Source: Bacteroidales bacterium
Lineage (GTDB): Bacteria > Bacteroidota > Bacteroidia > Bacteroidales > WCHB1-69
DNA: 34,996 nucleotides
Reading direction: 5' to 3'
NCBI GenBank assembly: GCA_017615795.1
Contig: JAFZZK010000050.1
Coordinates: forward strand, 1 to 34,996
Part shown: piece after piece, positions 1 through 8,892 of the stretch
How positions within the stretch are numbered: position 1 is the first letter of the stretch
Layout: each line of letters opens with the position of its first letter
Notes under the pieces: model-generated
The model's database searches: none
What the model was told of the DNA's origin: nothing
Seen by the model: only the letters and a program-made list of their open reading frames with translations
Translations under genes and position numbers: made by a program

Positions 1-158
1 CCGCGGAATGGTGGAACCCGCTGTGGGAAAACATAAAGGGAGATGGGCGGCGGGCTGGGACGTGCCATTGACACCTCTTTTGCCCGCGCCGCCCATCTCC
101 TCTTTTTAATCAGGTTGCGACGCACCATTCCGCCAAACGCGACAGCGGTGAGCGGAAC
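1..158. repeat. Composite hairpin element, copy A (left end cut by window edge)
   Basis: Intergenic element with nested inverted repeats. The outer arms GCGGAATGGTG (3-13) and CACCATTCCGC (123-133) match perfectly. The inner arms GGAGATGGGCGGC (39-51) and GCCGCCCATCTCC (88-100) also match perfectly, and pairing continues to 52-55/82-85 across a 2-nt bulge. A smaller hairpin follows with feet ATTCCGC (127-133) and GCGGAA (152-157). A second copy lies at 19818-19993; the last 85 or so bases of the two cores differ at only about 9 positions. It lies 3' of the minus-strand gene ending at 219. It is probably a non-autonomous palindromic repeat (MITE or BIME-like) and could also act as a transcript 3' structure. 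The left part of the copy is outside the window. Confidence 0.8.
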
Positions 159-180
159 CCCCATGAAAACAGGTCATAAT

Positions 181-208
181 GTAGGGCCGCCACATGTGAC
201 GGCCCTGC
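181..208. repeat. 28-nt GTAG palindrome, copy 1
   Basis: Left arm GTAGGGCCGCCACA. The right 14 nt are its reverse complement except for two transitions. It starts 10 nt past the stop codon of the giant gene on the minus strand. It shares length (28 nt) and foot sequence with the copies at 22547, 33192, 33617 and 33926. No T-run follows on the minus strand, so it is not a classic intrinsic terminator. Confidence 0.7.
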
Positions 209-218
209 GGAATCGTCA

Positions 219-3200
219 TTATTGTTTCACAACGCGCTTGGTCACAATCCCCCTGTCGGTCGTCACACGCACGAAATAGGTGCCCTTGGCGTAAACGGTC
301 AGGTTGAGGTTGGCTACATTGCCGGACACTTTCATCGTGTTCAGCAGCTTGCCATACATGTCGTAGATTTCCAAGCTCTCCATCATATCGGAACTTTGCA
401 CCTGGACGTTTCCGCGGGTCGGGTTCGGATACACCGTCACGGTGTTTTCCAGGGTGTAGTCGTCGATACCAACACCTTGGGCCGTGGCCGTGAGAATATT
501 GGACCAGTCGCTGAGATTATCTGCATCACAGATGGACTGCACACGCAGATTATATTCAGCATACGCCTCCAGATTTTCGAATACGTGACGTGGAGTTCCA
601 CTTACGACAATAGTGTTCCAGTCATTCTCACTGGATAACTTGTATTGCAAATTCCATTGGGTGACGTTTGCCGGATTATCCCATTCCACAAAGAGGTAGC
701 CAACAGACTTGTCAATGACTTCGCCTGTTTCGCGGAGATTCGTCGGAGCGAGACAGGTCTCCTGTTGATTCTCCGTGGTGAAGGTCTTCTCTGCACCGTA
801 GGTCGTGCCGGAGGCCGTGGTGGCGAAGGCGCGGAACGTGTAGCTCGTGTTCGGGGTCAGGCCCGTGAGGTCGTAGCTGATCGTGGTGCCCGTAGCGTTC
901 ACTGCCGTGTACGTGCTGCCAGCAGCCTCTTTCCACTCGAAACCTTGCGCCGTGATGCTCTCGCTACCGGCCGTCACAGCACCGTTCAGCGTGGCAGTCG
1001 TCTGCGTGATGTTCGTGGCGTCGTTCGTGGTCACCGTCGGGGCAACCACAGAACCCTGCTGCGTGGTGAAGGTTTTCTCAGCGCCGTAGGTCGTGCCGGA
1101 TGCTGTGGTGGCAAAGGCGCGGAACGTGTAGCTCGTGCTCGTCGCCAAACCCGTCAGATCGTAAGTCAGCGTCGTACCCGTGGCGTTCACGGCGGTATAC
1201 GTGCCGCCTATGGTGGCTTTCCACTCGAAGCCCTGAGCCGTGATGGCCTCATTGCCGGCCGTCACCGCGCCATTCAGCGTGGCGGTCGTCTGGCCGATAT
1301 TCGTGGCATCGTTGGTGGTCACAGTCGGGGCAATCACGCTCAGCAAGGTGGTGAAATGGGCTGTATCCGACCAGTTGGAGGTTGTGACCGTATTGCACAC
1401 CGCCTGCACGCGCACGTCATACTGGGTGTTGTCCGTCAGACCTGTCAACGTGTATGTCGGATTGTTCGTCACCGGGATGGAGTTCGACCAGCTGCCGGAT
1501 GCCTCTTTGTACTGGAGGTTCCAACTCGTCTCATCATCGCCGGGTGTCCAACTGATGGTGGCGGAGGTGGTTGCAATGCTGGATGCTGTCACATTGGTCG
1601 GGGTGCTGCATGGCACCGGTGCGATATCAAGGACAATGTCATCCACATAGCCGGCATTGTTGTTGGCGTTGGAAACACGCGGCACTTTCAATGCGATATA
1701 GGAACCGGTACTTGCATAGTTGCTGAAATCAACCGTAAATTCGGAGTATCCATTGCTTGTAGGCGTAACCGTTTGCACCGGAGCAAAGGTGGTGGGATCT
1801 AAAGGATTGGTCATCACACCCACCAAAATCATAAAGTTGTTGGTGGATGTCAAACTATTTACACGAGCATAGAACGAGAGTTGCAGCGTGTGGATGGGAT
1901 AGATGTTTACATCAACCCGGGGAAGTATGGCGTATTGGTCGCCGTAGTCGATAGAGCTCGTGTTGGTGTAGAAACGGAGGGAGTTGATTCCACTGTGGGC
2001 ATACGTGCTGCTGCCGTCGCTGTACACAATGGGATATCCTGCAAAGGCTGAATAGGTGCCAGCCAAATGGTTCCAACATTCAGGCAGGTTGCTCTGGAAT
2101 CCACTGGATGTACCCTGCACGCCTTCAAAGCTTTCAGTGAAAGGCAATGTGGTGATGGCGTCACATTCTGTCGTTACAAGCATTGAGGCGGACTCCGACA
2201 GGTCACCATTGCCGCAGTCGGCCTGAACACGGATCAGATAAGGCGAATGGGAAACGAGGTTGGAAACGGTGGCGTGCGGCGTGCCCGACACGTTTTGCGT
2301 CAGCCAGGTGGTGTCGCTGAACAGCCTGTAACTCACAATCCAGTTCGTTTCGTTGCCGTTTGCATCCCACTCGATCGTCATACTGTTGTTGGTGATGACA
2401 GTGGTGTGCACATTGGTGACAGGACGGCAAGCCGGGGCCACAGAAAGCTCCAAGTTATCCACATAGCCGGCGTTGGTGGAGGAGAGCGGTGCCTTCACCA
2501 TCATTGCAATATAGTTGCCGTTACCAGTATAGGAGTCGAAATAGACTGTGAATGGCTCATATCCTTCAGAGACCAGACTCACGGTATCCACCGGCACGAA
2601 GGATGTCGGGTCGAGCACATCGCTCATCACACCCACAATCAGGTTGAACGGATAAGACGGACTGAACTTCCTGGCAAAGAACTTGAGTTGCAAGGTGGAT
2701 ATCGGATAGGTGGCCACATCCAAGCCCGGCAGAATGGCATATTGGTCGCCGTATGTGGTCAAACCCGAAGTATAACCATAGAAGAAGACCGTATTGGCTC
2801 CCGAATAGGCAGGTTCTTCCACATTGCGGTAGATGATCGGATAACCCGCATAGTTGTCGGTAGAGGAGCCAATGTTCAGATAATGCCAGCAAGAGGGCAG
2901 GTTGTTGGTGGTAACCGTAACAGTATTGGAACCCGGTTCATCATCGAAATTGGTGCTGAAGGGCAGGGTGGTCAAGACATCACAATCCGTGGTGACTACA
3001 ATAGGCGCTGTAGGATCTGAATAGAAACTGTTACAGTCTGCCAACACGCGAATGTTGTATGAGGTGTTAGCAAGAAGGCCTGTGAGCTGGGCGGAAGTGG
3101 CTGAAACAAACTCCTCGTTCCAAACAGAGTCTGCGACAGGCTTATATTGCACCACCCAGGAGTCTTCGTTGCCATTGGGAGTCCAACTTACCGTAACATC

Positions 3201-6200
3201 ATTAATCCCGATCTGGTTGACCTGCAGATTGTCCACACTGAGACAAACCGGAATCGTGTTGATCTCAATATCATCAATACATCCTTGATTATACATCAAA
3301 TCCAAGATTTGCGGAGCCATAATGGCAATATATCGTCCGTTGCCGGTATAATTGTTGAGATAGACACGCTTCAACTCATACTGCGCAGAGGTGCAGATCA
3401 CCGTGTCCACTGGCGTGAAAGTGCTGTCTTGGGCCGGGTCGGTCATCACACCCACAATAGCTATGAAATGAGGATAGCTTGTGGAATATTTCTTCACATA
3501 GAAAGATACTTGCAGATCGTTCATCGCCAACACATTGGTATTGATTGGAGGCAAGATGGCATACCGGTCGCTATAGTTGCTGGCGGTAGGCACATAGAAT
3601 CTCACGCAGTTGGCAGAATTATGGGCAACCGACGTGCCTCTATACACAATAGGAAAACCCATATAACTTGTTGCGGTGCCTGTGTTGATGTAATTCCAAC
3701 AGGCCGGGAGGTTGTTGTTAACCGAAACACTTGTGGTTCCCTCCACCGCTTCGAAGGTCTCGAGATAAGGCAGCGTGCTGATGGAGTCGCAGGGGGTGGA
3801 GACCGTATTCATGACATTTGAACTATATCCTGTACCTCCGGGACAGACAGCCCTCAGGTAAATTTCGTAGCTGAAACCGAAATCGAGATTTGTAAGATGA
3901 TAGAAAGTATCCGTCGATACCGTGATCGGTACGGCGTCCTGCATAGTGGTGCCGGAAGGCACGACACGGATTTCCCATGACGATTCGTTGCCGCCGGGAC
4001 TCCACGACAACATCACGTCCTGAGAATGCACATCACTGATGGTGAAGTTGGTCGGAGCTGCGCACTGCGGGGCAAAATCCACGTTGATGTTGTCCACATA
4101 TATGCCATCGCCATTGCTCTTGAAGGAGAGATACTGTCCGTTGCCCGTGTAAGAGGCGAGACTTACGGATTTATGCTCAAAGTTAGTGGTGGTGCAACGT
4201 ACCGTGTCCACCACCACAAAAGTCGTGGGATCGCTCGGGTTAGTCATGGCGCCCACCAACATATAGTAATTGGTTGCCACAACTCTCATGTCAAAATTAA
4301 CCTGCAGCGTGTTGAGGGGCAAGAACGAGGCAAACTCGGGCAGACTGGCTATACTATAAGTTTGGGGGTAGGCAAGGTTATTGAAGAAATACATGCTGTA
4401 GGGAGCACTGGTATAGTAGGAAGAAGATGAATAGGGATAATTGACGGTTGTGGGCGTTGTGGTGGCGGTGGACATATACAGCCTGCTCCAGCAATCCGGG
4501 AATTTGGAGGAGCCGCCAAGTCCATCAAAGTCTTCGAAGAAAGGCACTGATGTGATCTGGTCACAGGCTGATCTGAATGTCAATTTAAGCGCATCAGAAA
4601 GATATCCGCTGGCACACTCGCTGATGACATAAACGTCGTATTCCGTGTTGCCCATAAGATTTGTGAGGGTAGCCATAGTATCGCTGGTGGTGGTAAACGC
4701 AGCCGCCGACAAATCCACCGTGCCCCTCTCTCCGTAGGTGTAATACCACGTCACATTATCCCCTTCAGGCACCCAGTGCACGTCGGCGGTGGTGTTGGTA
4801 ATATTATTGGCATAAACATCCAGCACACGGGCACAAGGCGAGATATAGGTAATGTCAATGTCGTCAACATATATGACATTGGCTGCCGTTTTCGGCACAC
4901 GAAAAGCCACAAAATGCCCGTTGCCTGTATAACCGGCTGTCGTAAGGGACAACTCACGCCATTTGTTAATGGTGTCGGGAGAAACCACACCTATTAATTC
5001 AAACGAGTTGTAATCGTAAGGATTGTTCATGATGCCGACTTCGATGAAATAGGCGGTGTTGGCCTTCTTGGCCCAGAAGCGGATCTGCAGGCTGTCCATC
5101 CGCACCGAATTGTCGAAACGCGGGGTGGCGGCCAACGAGTAATAGATTGTGGTACTGTTGAAATAGGTGCCGTATGTGCCGCTGTACACATGAGCGGGTG
5201 TGCTGGAAGTGTAGGGATAGGCTATCGTGTTGTTGGTCTGGGTCACCCAGCAAGGGACAAAATTACCGGCACCGTTGCCTGTGGCATTCTCAAATCCCTC
5301 GGAGAAGGGTACCGTGGCCAATGGGGAACAACCCGTACGGAAAGATTCGGTCACCCAAACACTCGTGTCAGTGCAAATGGAACGTACCCGCACCTGATAA
5401 TCAGTGGTGGGAAGCAGGTTATAGATGGTATGGGTGGGGGTGGTGAAAACACCCTCATTGGTCCATGTCGGGCTGGATGCATCCTTGTACTCCAACTCCC
5501 AACGGGTTTCCTGATAACCAGGGAGCCACTCCACTACCGCATATTCATCCGCCACATCCGAGACAGTCAGGGTCGGCGGGGCACAGGTGGTGGAAGTGTT
5601 GCACTGGATAAAGCGGATATTCGGACGATCTGACGCGGCTGTACCTGTACCCAAGGAGGATACGTTCAACGGATCGTATGTCGTGGTGCCTGTATTGCTA
5701 ATATAACGGGTCATGTTGCTTAGGCTGGTGCAAAGGAACATCTTGTCGGTGGTTACGGTGTTGGTAGCCGTGACGTTATGGTTATGGATGGCCACCAAAA
5801 GGTTTGACAAGCCATCATAGTTGAAGGCTGTATCCAAAGATATGGTCACCCAACCGCCATCCGACATATTGGGAAGCAACTCCACATCGCCGGAGAACAC
5901 CTTTTTGGCAGTGGTGATGTCTATCCAGGAGCTCACGGCTGTAGCCGAGGTCTCCATCATATAGATGTCCACATTTCTCTTAATGGAACCAGAACCATTG
6001 TACTGGAATGCCAATGCATCAATGACCATCTGTGTGTTCTGCAGGTCTTCGTTGGCACGGTACAGCTGCTGGGAATAGCTGTGCTTGTTGGCCGTATATA
6101 TGGGAACATACACACTGGCGGCGGTGCCGTTCCCCACCTGGAAGGGTTCGGGTATCAAGCATGTAGTGGAAAAAGTGCGCACCACCGGCGCAGGAGTGCC

Positions 6201-8690
6201 GGCAATACATATCGGGGTTATGCGCACATCGTATGACGTGGAGGGCTCCAAACCGGACAGTGTATAACTCGTGCCCGTTACTTGCACGGGCGTGGACCAG
6301 TTGTTTTGACCGGTAATGGTGTATTCTATCGTATATTGGTTTGATTCCGGCATGGGGTTCCGCCAGACTAACTTTGCCGTTGTCCCCGTGATATTCTTCA
6401 CATAAACCTCTTCCGCCGGCATACATGTGACGGCATAGTCGAGTACAACATCGTCAACAAAAGAGTATGTAGTACCCGTGGCTTGAGGAACATAGAAAGC
6501 AAGGGAGACGGGTGTGGTGTACTGGTCGGAGAGAAGAATATGAAAATCTTTCCAGGCACCCAGGTTTTCATAATCATTGGTGGTGATTTCTTTCAGCAGG
6601 GTAAAGGTGCTAAGGTCGAACGGGTCTGTCATCACACCCACTAACATACGGCCATAGCCAGCGGTGGAGCTGCTCTTTAAGCCTTTGAAACTGAGCAGTA
6701 GCTCTCCGGCATTGTAAGCCGAAAGGTCGAGCAGCGGCGTGGCAGCGAGACTGTAGTAAGCAGAAGTGGCATAGAAATAGAGACTACCCGTGCCGGAAGC
6801 GTGCTGCGTGGAATAAATAAAAGGATAGGGGGACGTGTAATTGGTATTGCGAAGCCAACAGTCGGGAATAACACCTGAAGCAGCCGCTGTCACGGCAGGA
6901 TAGCTGTCGAAATTCTCCGTGTATGGCAGGGTATCAATCGGAGCACAACGTGTGGTAAAGGTTTGCTCCACCGCCCATGCGCTGACTTCGTTGCCGCAGT
7001 TGGCGCGCACATATACGTCATATTGGGTGTTTGGGGAGAGGCCTGTCATAGTGAAAACAGTGTCAAATGTGGTATTGGCAATACTCCCGTCCGCGGCAAC
7101 ACCATGGGGCATTACCACCACATCCCATGCCACCTCGTCGCCAACCGGATGCCACGAAACGGTGACTGCATCGTGCATAATCTCACTCGCAGCCACATAC
7201 ATCGGAGGCCGGCAACTGGGGATGGTTGACACTGTAATGTCGTCAATATTGCCCGAAAAGTAGGTACTACTGCCGCTTACAGGCTTCAACATACGGAAGG
7301 CAATAAAACGACCTGTGCCCGTATAACTGCTTAAATCAACCAAATAGGTGTTGAACTGTGCCGGCATTGTCGTGGGAATGCTGATGGAAGCTACCGGGAC
7401 GAAGGTGGATGCACTGGATGAGTCTGTCATCACACCCACGTCAAAATGGAAGGCATACGTGCCTTGACGGGCGGCAGAGAACTCCACTTGTAATGTATTT
7501 ATCGGATAGGTTGTCACATCAATGGACGGCAGAACTCCATATTCGTTACCATGCCCCGTGCCGGAATAAAAATGCAACGCATTGGGTTTGCTATTCGAAT
7601 AGGTGGAGTTGGAATACACGATGGGATACCCTTTATAGGATGTGGACGACATCGTATAATTGGTAACGATCGGAGTCCAGCATATTGTCATGAGGTTAGA
7701 AGAGGTGGATGTCGCACTGGTTGTACCGGAAACGGCATCAAAATTTTGGAAATAGGGCAAACTTGTGATGGTTCCGCACAAGGTGGAAGCGGTGACGGTG
7801 TTGCTGTATTGTGACGTGTCACTCATGGCGCACACAGATCGCACACGGATATCATACGTCGAACTGGCACTCAAACCCGTGATGGTATAGGGGTTGCTGG
7901 TAGCGGCAACCCTGGTGCCGGTACCCTCGGCAAAACCTACCGTTCCATATTCTATCTCCCACTCCAAGGCATTGCCATTCTCTATCCAGCTTACCGCAAG
8001 AGAATTTTGGGTGGCGCTGTTCGGCACCAATGTCAAATATGTGGGCTTGACGCAATTAGGGATTTCATCCAACACAAGGTCATCCACCAGGAAACTATTG
8101 TAATGCGTCATTGAATTATCCGGTTGGGGGGCCATCAAAGCAATATACTGTCCGGGACCGATATAATTATTGAAAAAGACAGTGTAGGACCCGTATATAA
8201 TGGAGGTGGTCTCAATGGTATCCACCGGCACAAACGAGCTGGCATCGGTCGGGGAGGTCATCACGCCTACCACTAATTGGGCATAGTAAGAGCTTGAGCT
8301 GTTATATCCCCGCAGCTTGAAATCTAACTGCAGGGTGTTGATGGGGTGCGCCGTCACGTCTATCATCGGCAATATGGCATATTGGTCCGAATAAGCGGAT
8401 TGCCCTGCCGCGGTATTGTAAGTATGAAAACGCAACGCATTGGGGGAGGAGTGTACATAGGTGGCGGAATTGTAACAACTGGGGTAGTTCGCGTAAGAGG
8501 AGTTGGATGCCACATTGTTGATCCAATCCCATCCGGCAGGAAGCACATTGTTTGCTATTCCCGAGGTGCTCGTGTTGCCCGTAACCCCGTCAAAATTCTC
8601 CACGTATGGTAAAGTGGTGATGGTGTTTTGTGCCTGCAGGCTTACTGCAGCCAATAGTAGCACAACTAAAAATGGTAAAATCTTTTTCAT
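219..8690 (-). CDS. Giant T9SS-secreted modular adhesin-like protein (2823 aa)
   Basis: Large secreted, probably cell-surface, protein. A signal peptide covers residues 1-21 (MKKI, hydrophobic core, SLQAQ). It is followed by eight modules of about 190 aa resembling the choice-of-anchor J family (LPYxENFD at the start, PxCW, YAILPxID, VGVMTNPxD, then a VDD/VDN strand). These alternate with FN3 modules, 12 in all. One different beta-type module sits at about 844-1036 (VGNGT at its start, SYSQQLY). Residues about 2449-2639 are two tandem near-identical FN3-like repeats. The C-terminus, from about 2750, is a T9SS type A sorting domain (VYPNPTRG ... KGTYFVRV ... KRVVKQ). Nearly every FN3 has Cys at its start, in the VRxxC strand and at its end. 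Export through the T9SS and surface attachment follow from the family; the ligand is unknown. It is paralogous to the gene at 8893-19662. It has its own -7 element and no downstream gene in the window. Confidence 0.9.
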   Translation of the reverse strand: MKKILPFLVVLLLAAVSLQAQNTITTLPYVENFDGVTGNTSTSGIANNVLPAGWDWINNVASNSSYANYPSCYNSATYVHSSPNALRFHTYNTAAGQSAYSDQYAILPMIDVTAHPINTLQLDFKLRGYNSSSSYYAQLVVGVMTSPTDASSFVPVDTIETTSIIYGSYTVFFNNYIGPGQYIALMAPQPDNSMTHYNSFLVDDLVLDEIPNCVKPTYLTLVPNSATQNSLAVSWIENGNALEWEIEYGTVGFAEGTGTRVAATSNPYTITGLSASSTYDIRVRSVCAMSDTSQYSNTVTASTLCGTITSLPYFQNFDAVSGTTSATSTSSNLMTICWTPIVTNYTMSSTSYKGYPIVYSNSTYSNSKPNALHFYSGTGHGNEYGVLPSIDVTTYPINTLQVEFSAARQGTYAFHFDVGVMTDSSSASTFVPVASISIPTTMPAQFNTYLVDLSSYTGTGRFIAFRMLKPVSGSSTYFSGNIDDITVSTIPSCRPPMYVAASEIMHDAVTVSWHPVGDEVAWDVVVMPHGVAADGSIANTTFDTVFTMTGLSPNTQYDVYVRANCGNEVSAWAVEQTFTTRCAPIDTLPYTENFDSYPAVTAAASGVIPDCWLRNTNYTSPYPFIYSTQHASGTGSLYFYATSAYYSLAATPLLDLSAYNAGELLLSFKGLKSSSTAGYGRMLVGVMTDPFDLSTFTLLKEITTNDYENLGAWKDFHILLSDQYTTPVSLAFYVPQATGTTYSFVDDVVLDYAVTCMPAEEVYVKNITGTTAKLVWRNPMPESNQYTIEYTITGQNNWSTPVQVTGTSYTLSGLEPSTSYDVRITPICIAGTPAPVVRTFSTTCLIPEPFQVGNGTAASVYVPIYTANKHSYSQQLYRANEDLQNTQMVIDALAFQYNGSGSIKRNVDIYMMETSATAVSSWIDITTAKKVFSGDVELLPNMSDGGWVTISLDTAFNYDGLSNLLVAIHNHNVTATNTVTTDKMFLCTSLSNMTRYISNTGTTTYDPLNVSSLGTGTAASDRPNIRFIQCNTSTTCAPPTLTVSDVADEYAVVEWLPGYQETRWELEYKDASSPTWTNEGVFTTPTHTIYNLLPTTDYQVRVRSICTDTSVWVTESFRTGCSPLATVPFSEGFENATGNGAGNFVPCWVTQTNNTIAYPYTSSTPAHVYSGTYGTYFNSTTIYYSLAATPRFDNSVRMDSLQIRFWAKKANTAYFIEVGIMNNPYDYNSFELIGVVSPDTINKWRELSLTTAGYTGNGHFVAFRVPKTAANVIYVDDIDITYISPCARVLDVYANNITNTTADVHWVPEGDNVTWYYTYGERGTVDLSAAAFTTTSDTMATLTNLMGNTEYDVYVISECASGYLSDALKLTFRSACDQITSVPFFEDFDGLGGSSKFPDCWSRLYMSTATTTPTTVNYPYSSSSYYTSAPYSMYFFNNLAYPQTYSIASLPEFASFLPLNTLQVNFDMRVVATNYYMLVGAMTNPSDPTTFVVVDTVRCTTTNFEHKSVSLASYTGNGQYLSFKSNGDGIYVDNINVDFAPQCAAPTNFTISDVHSQDVMLSWSPGGNESSWEIRVVPSGTTMQDAVPITVSTDTFYHLTNLDFGFSYEIYLRAVCPGGTGYSSNVMNTVSTPCDSISTLPYLETFEAVEGTTSVSVNNNLPACWNYINTGTATSYMGFPIVYRGTSVAHNSANCVRFYVPTASNYSDRYAILPPINTNVLAMNDLQVSFYVKKYSTSYPHFIAIVGVMTDPAQDSTFTPVDTVICTSAQYELKRVYLNNYTGNGRYIAIMAPQILDLMYNQGCIDDIEINTIPVCLSVDNLQVNQIGINDVTVSWTPNGNEDSWVVQYKPVADSVWNEEFVSATSAQLTGLLANTSYNIRVLADCNSFYSDPTAPIVVTTDCDVLTTLPFSTNFDDEPGSNTVTVTTNNLPSCWHYLNIGSSTDNYAGYPIIYRNVEEPAYSGANTVFFYGYTSGLTTYGDQYAILPGLDVATYPISTLQLKFFARKFSPSYPFNLIVGVMSDVLDPTSFVPVDTVSLVSEGYEPFTVYFDSYTGNGNYIAMMVKAPLSSTNAGYVDNLELSVAPACRPVTNVHTTVITNNSMTIEWDANGNETNWIVSYRLFSDTTWLTQNVSGTPHATVSNLVSHSPYLIRVQADCGNGDLSESASMLVTTECDAITTLPFTESFEGVQGTSSGFQSNLPECWNHLAGTYSAFAGYPIVYSDGSSTYAHSGINSLRFYTNTSSIDYGDQYAILPRVDVNIYPIHTLQLSFYARVNSLTSTNNFMILVGVMTNPLDPTTFAPVQTVTPTSNGYSEFTVDFSNYASTGSYIALKVPRVSNANNNAGYVDDIVLDIAPVPCSTPTNVTASSIATTSATISWTPGDDETSWNLQYKEASGSWSNSIPVTNNPTYTLTGLTDNTQYDVRVQAVCNTVTTSNWSDTAHFTTLLSVIAPTVTTNDATNIGQTTATLNGAVTAGNEAITAQGFEWKATIGGTYTAVNATGTTLTYDLTGLATSTSYTFRAFATTASGTTYGAEKTFTTQQGSVVAPTVTTNDATNITQTTATLNGAVTAGSESITAQGFEWKEAAGSTYTAVNATGTTISYDLTGLTPNTSYTFRAFATTASGTTYGAEKTFTTENQQETCLAPTNLRETGEVIDKSVGYLFVEWDNPANVTQWNLQYKLSSENDWNTIVVSGTPRHVFENLEAYAEYNLRVQSICDADNLSDWSNILTATAQGVGIDDYTLENTVTVYPNPTRGNVQVQSSDMMESLEIYDMYGKLLNTMKVSGNVANLNLTVYAKGTYFVRVTTDRGIVTKRVVKQ
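775..1347 (-). repeat. Tandem FN3-like repeat, two units of 288 and 285 bp
   Basis: Two adjacent units inside the giant gene (775-1062 and 1063-1347) encode 95-96 aa each. Both contain TTATLNGAVTAG, ITAQGFEWK and ASGTTYGAEKTFTT. They differ at few positions in DNA and protein, which indicates a recent tandem duplication. The paralogue at 8893-19662 has one related unit just before its last FN3 module. Confidence 0.85.
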
Positions 8691-8739
8691 AGCATTATTA
8701 TTTAATTTGTTGTTTTATTCTGGGAAAATAAAGTGGCAA

Positions 8740-8747
8740 CAAAAATA
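8740..8747 (-). promoter_or_regulatory. -7 element (TATTTTTG) for the 2823-aa gene
   Basis: On the minus strand the octamer is TATTTTTG, fitting the Bacteroidota -7 consensus TAnnTTTG, about 50 nt upstream of the ATG. I see no convincing -33 TTTG at the usual spacing. Confidence 0.5.
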
Positions 8748-8781
8748 ATAAAATTATCCAGTATTTCCTGAATTTTTTGCA

Positions 8782-8818
8782 TAAAAAAAACGGTCCCCGG
8801 AATTTTCCAGGAACCGTT
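8782..8818 (-). terminator. Intrinsic terminator of the 3589-aa gene
   Basis: On the minus strand AACGGTTCCTGG and CCGGGGACCGTT form a 12-bp stem containing two G-U pairs around a 6-nt loop. A run of eight T follows at 8790-8783. It lies about 75 nt past the stop codon at 8893 and upstream of the next gene's -7 element, so the two giant genes are separate transcription units. Confidence 0.85.
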
Positions 8819-8892
8819 GGTTGGGGTCGATTTGCGGTGTACAAGGTGCGATTTGCGATCGTAAATCTAAAACCGTAAAACGTAAAACGTCA

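Noticed and set aside
43-279. Small plus-strand ORF starting in the composite element, with a similar ORF at 19886-20137
   Set aside because: The peptides look alike (MGGxL...RAAHLL...LRRTIPP), but between the two copies all nine base changes after the ATG alter amino acids (eight residues, none silent). That is the opposite of selection on a protein; conservation follows the hairpins instead.
645-1802. 385-codon plus-strand open frame opposite the 2823-aa gene
   Set aside because: It is antisense to FN3 and J modules that clearly code on the minus strand. The translation is low-complexity, rich in Arg, Gly and His, with no signal peptide or family motif.
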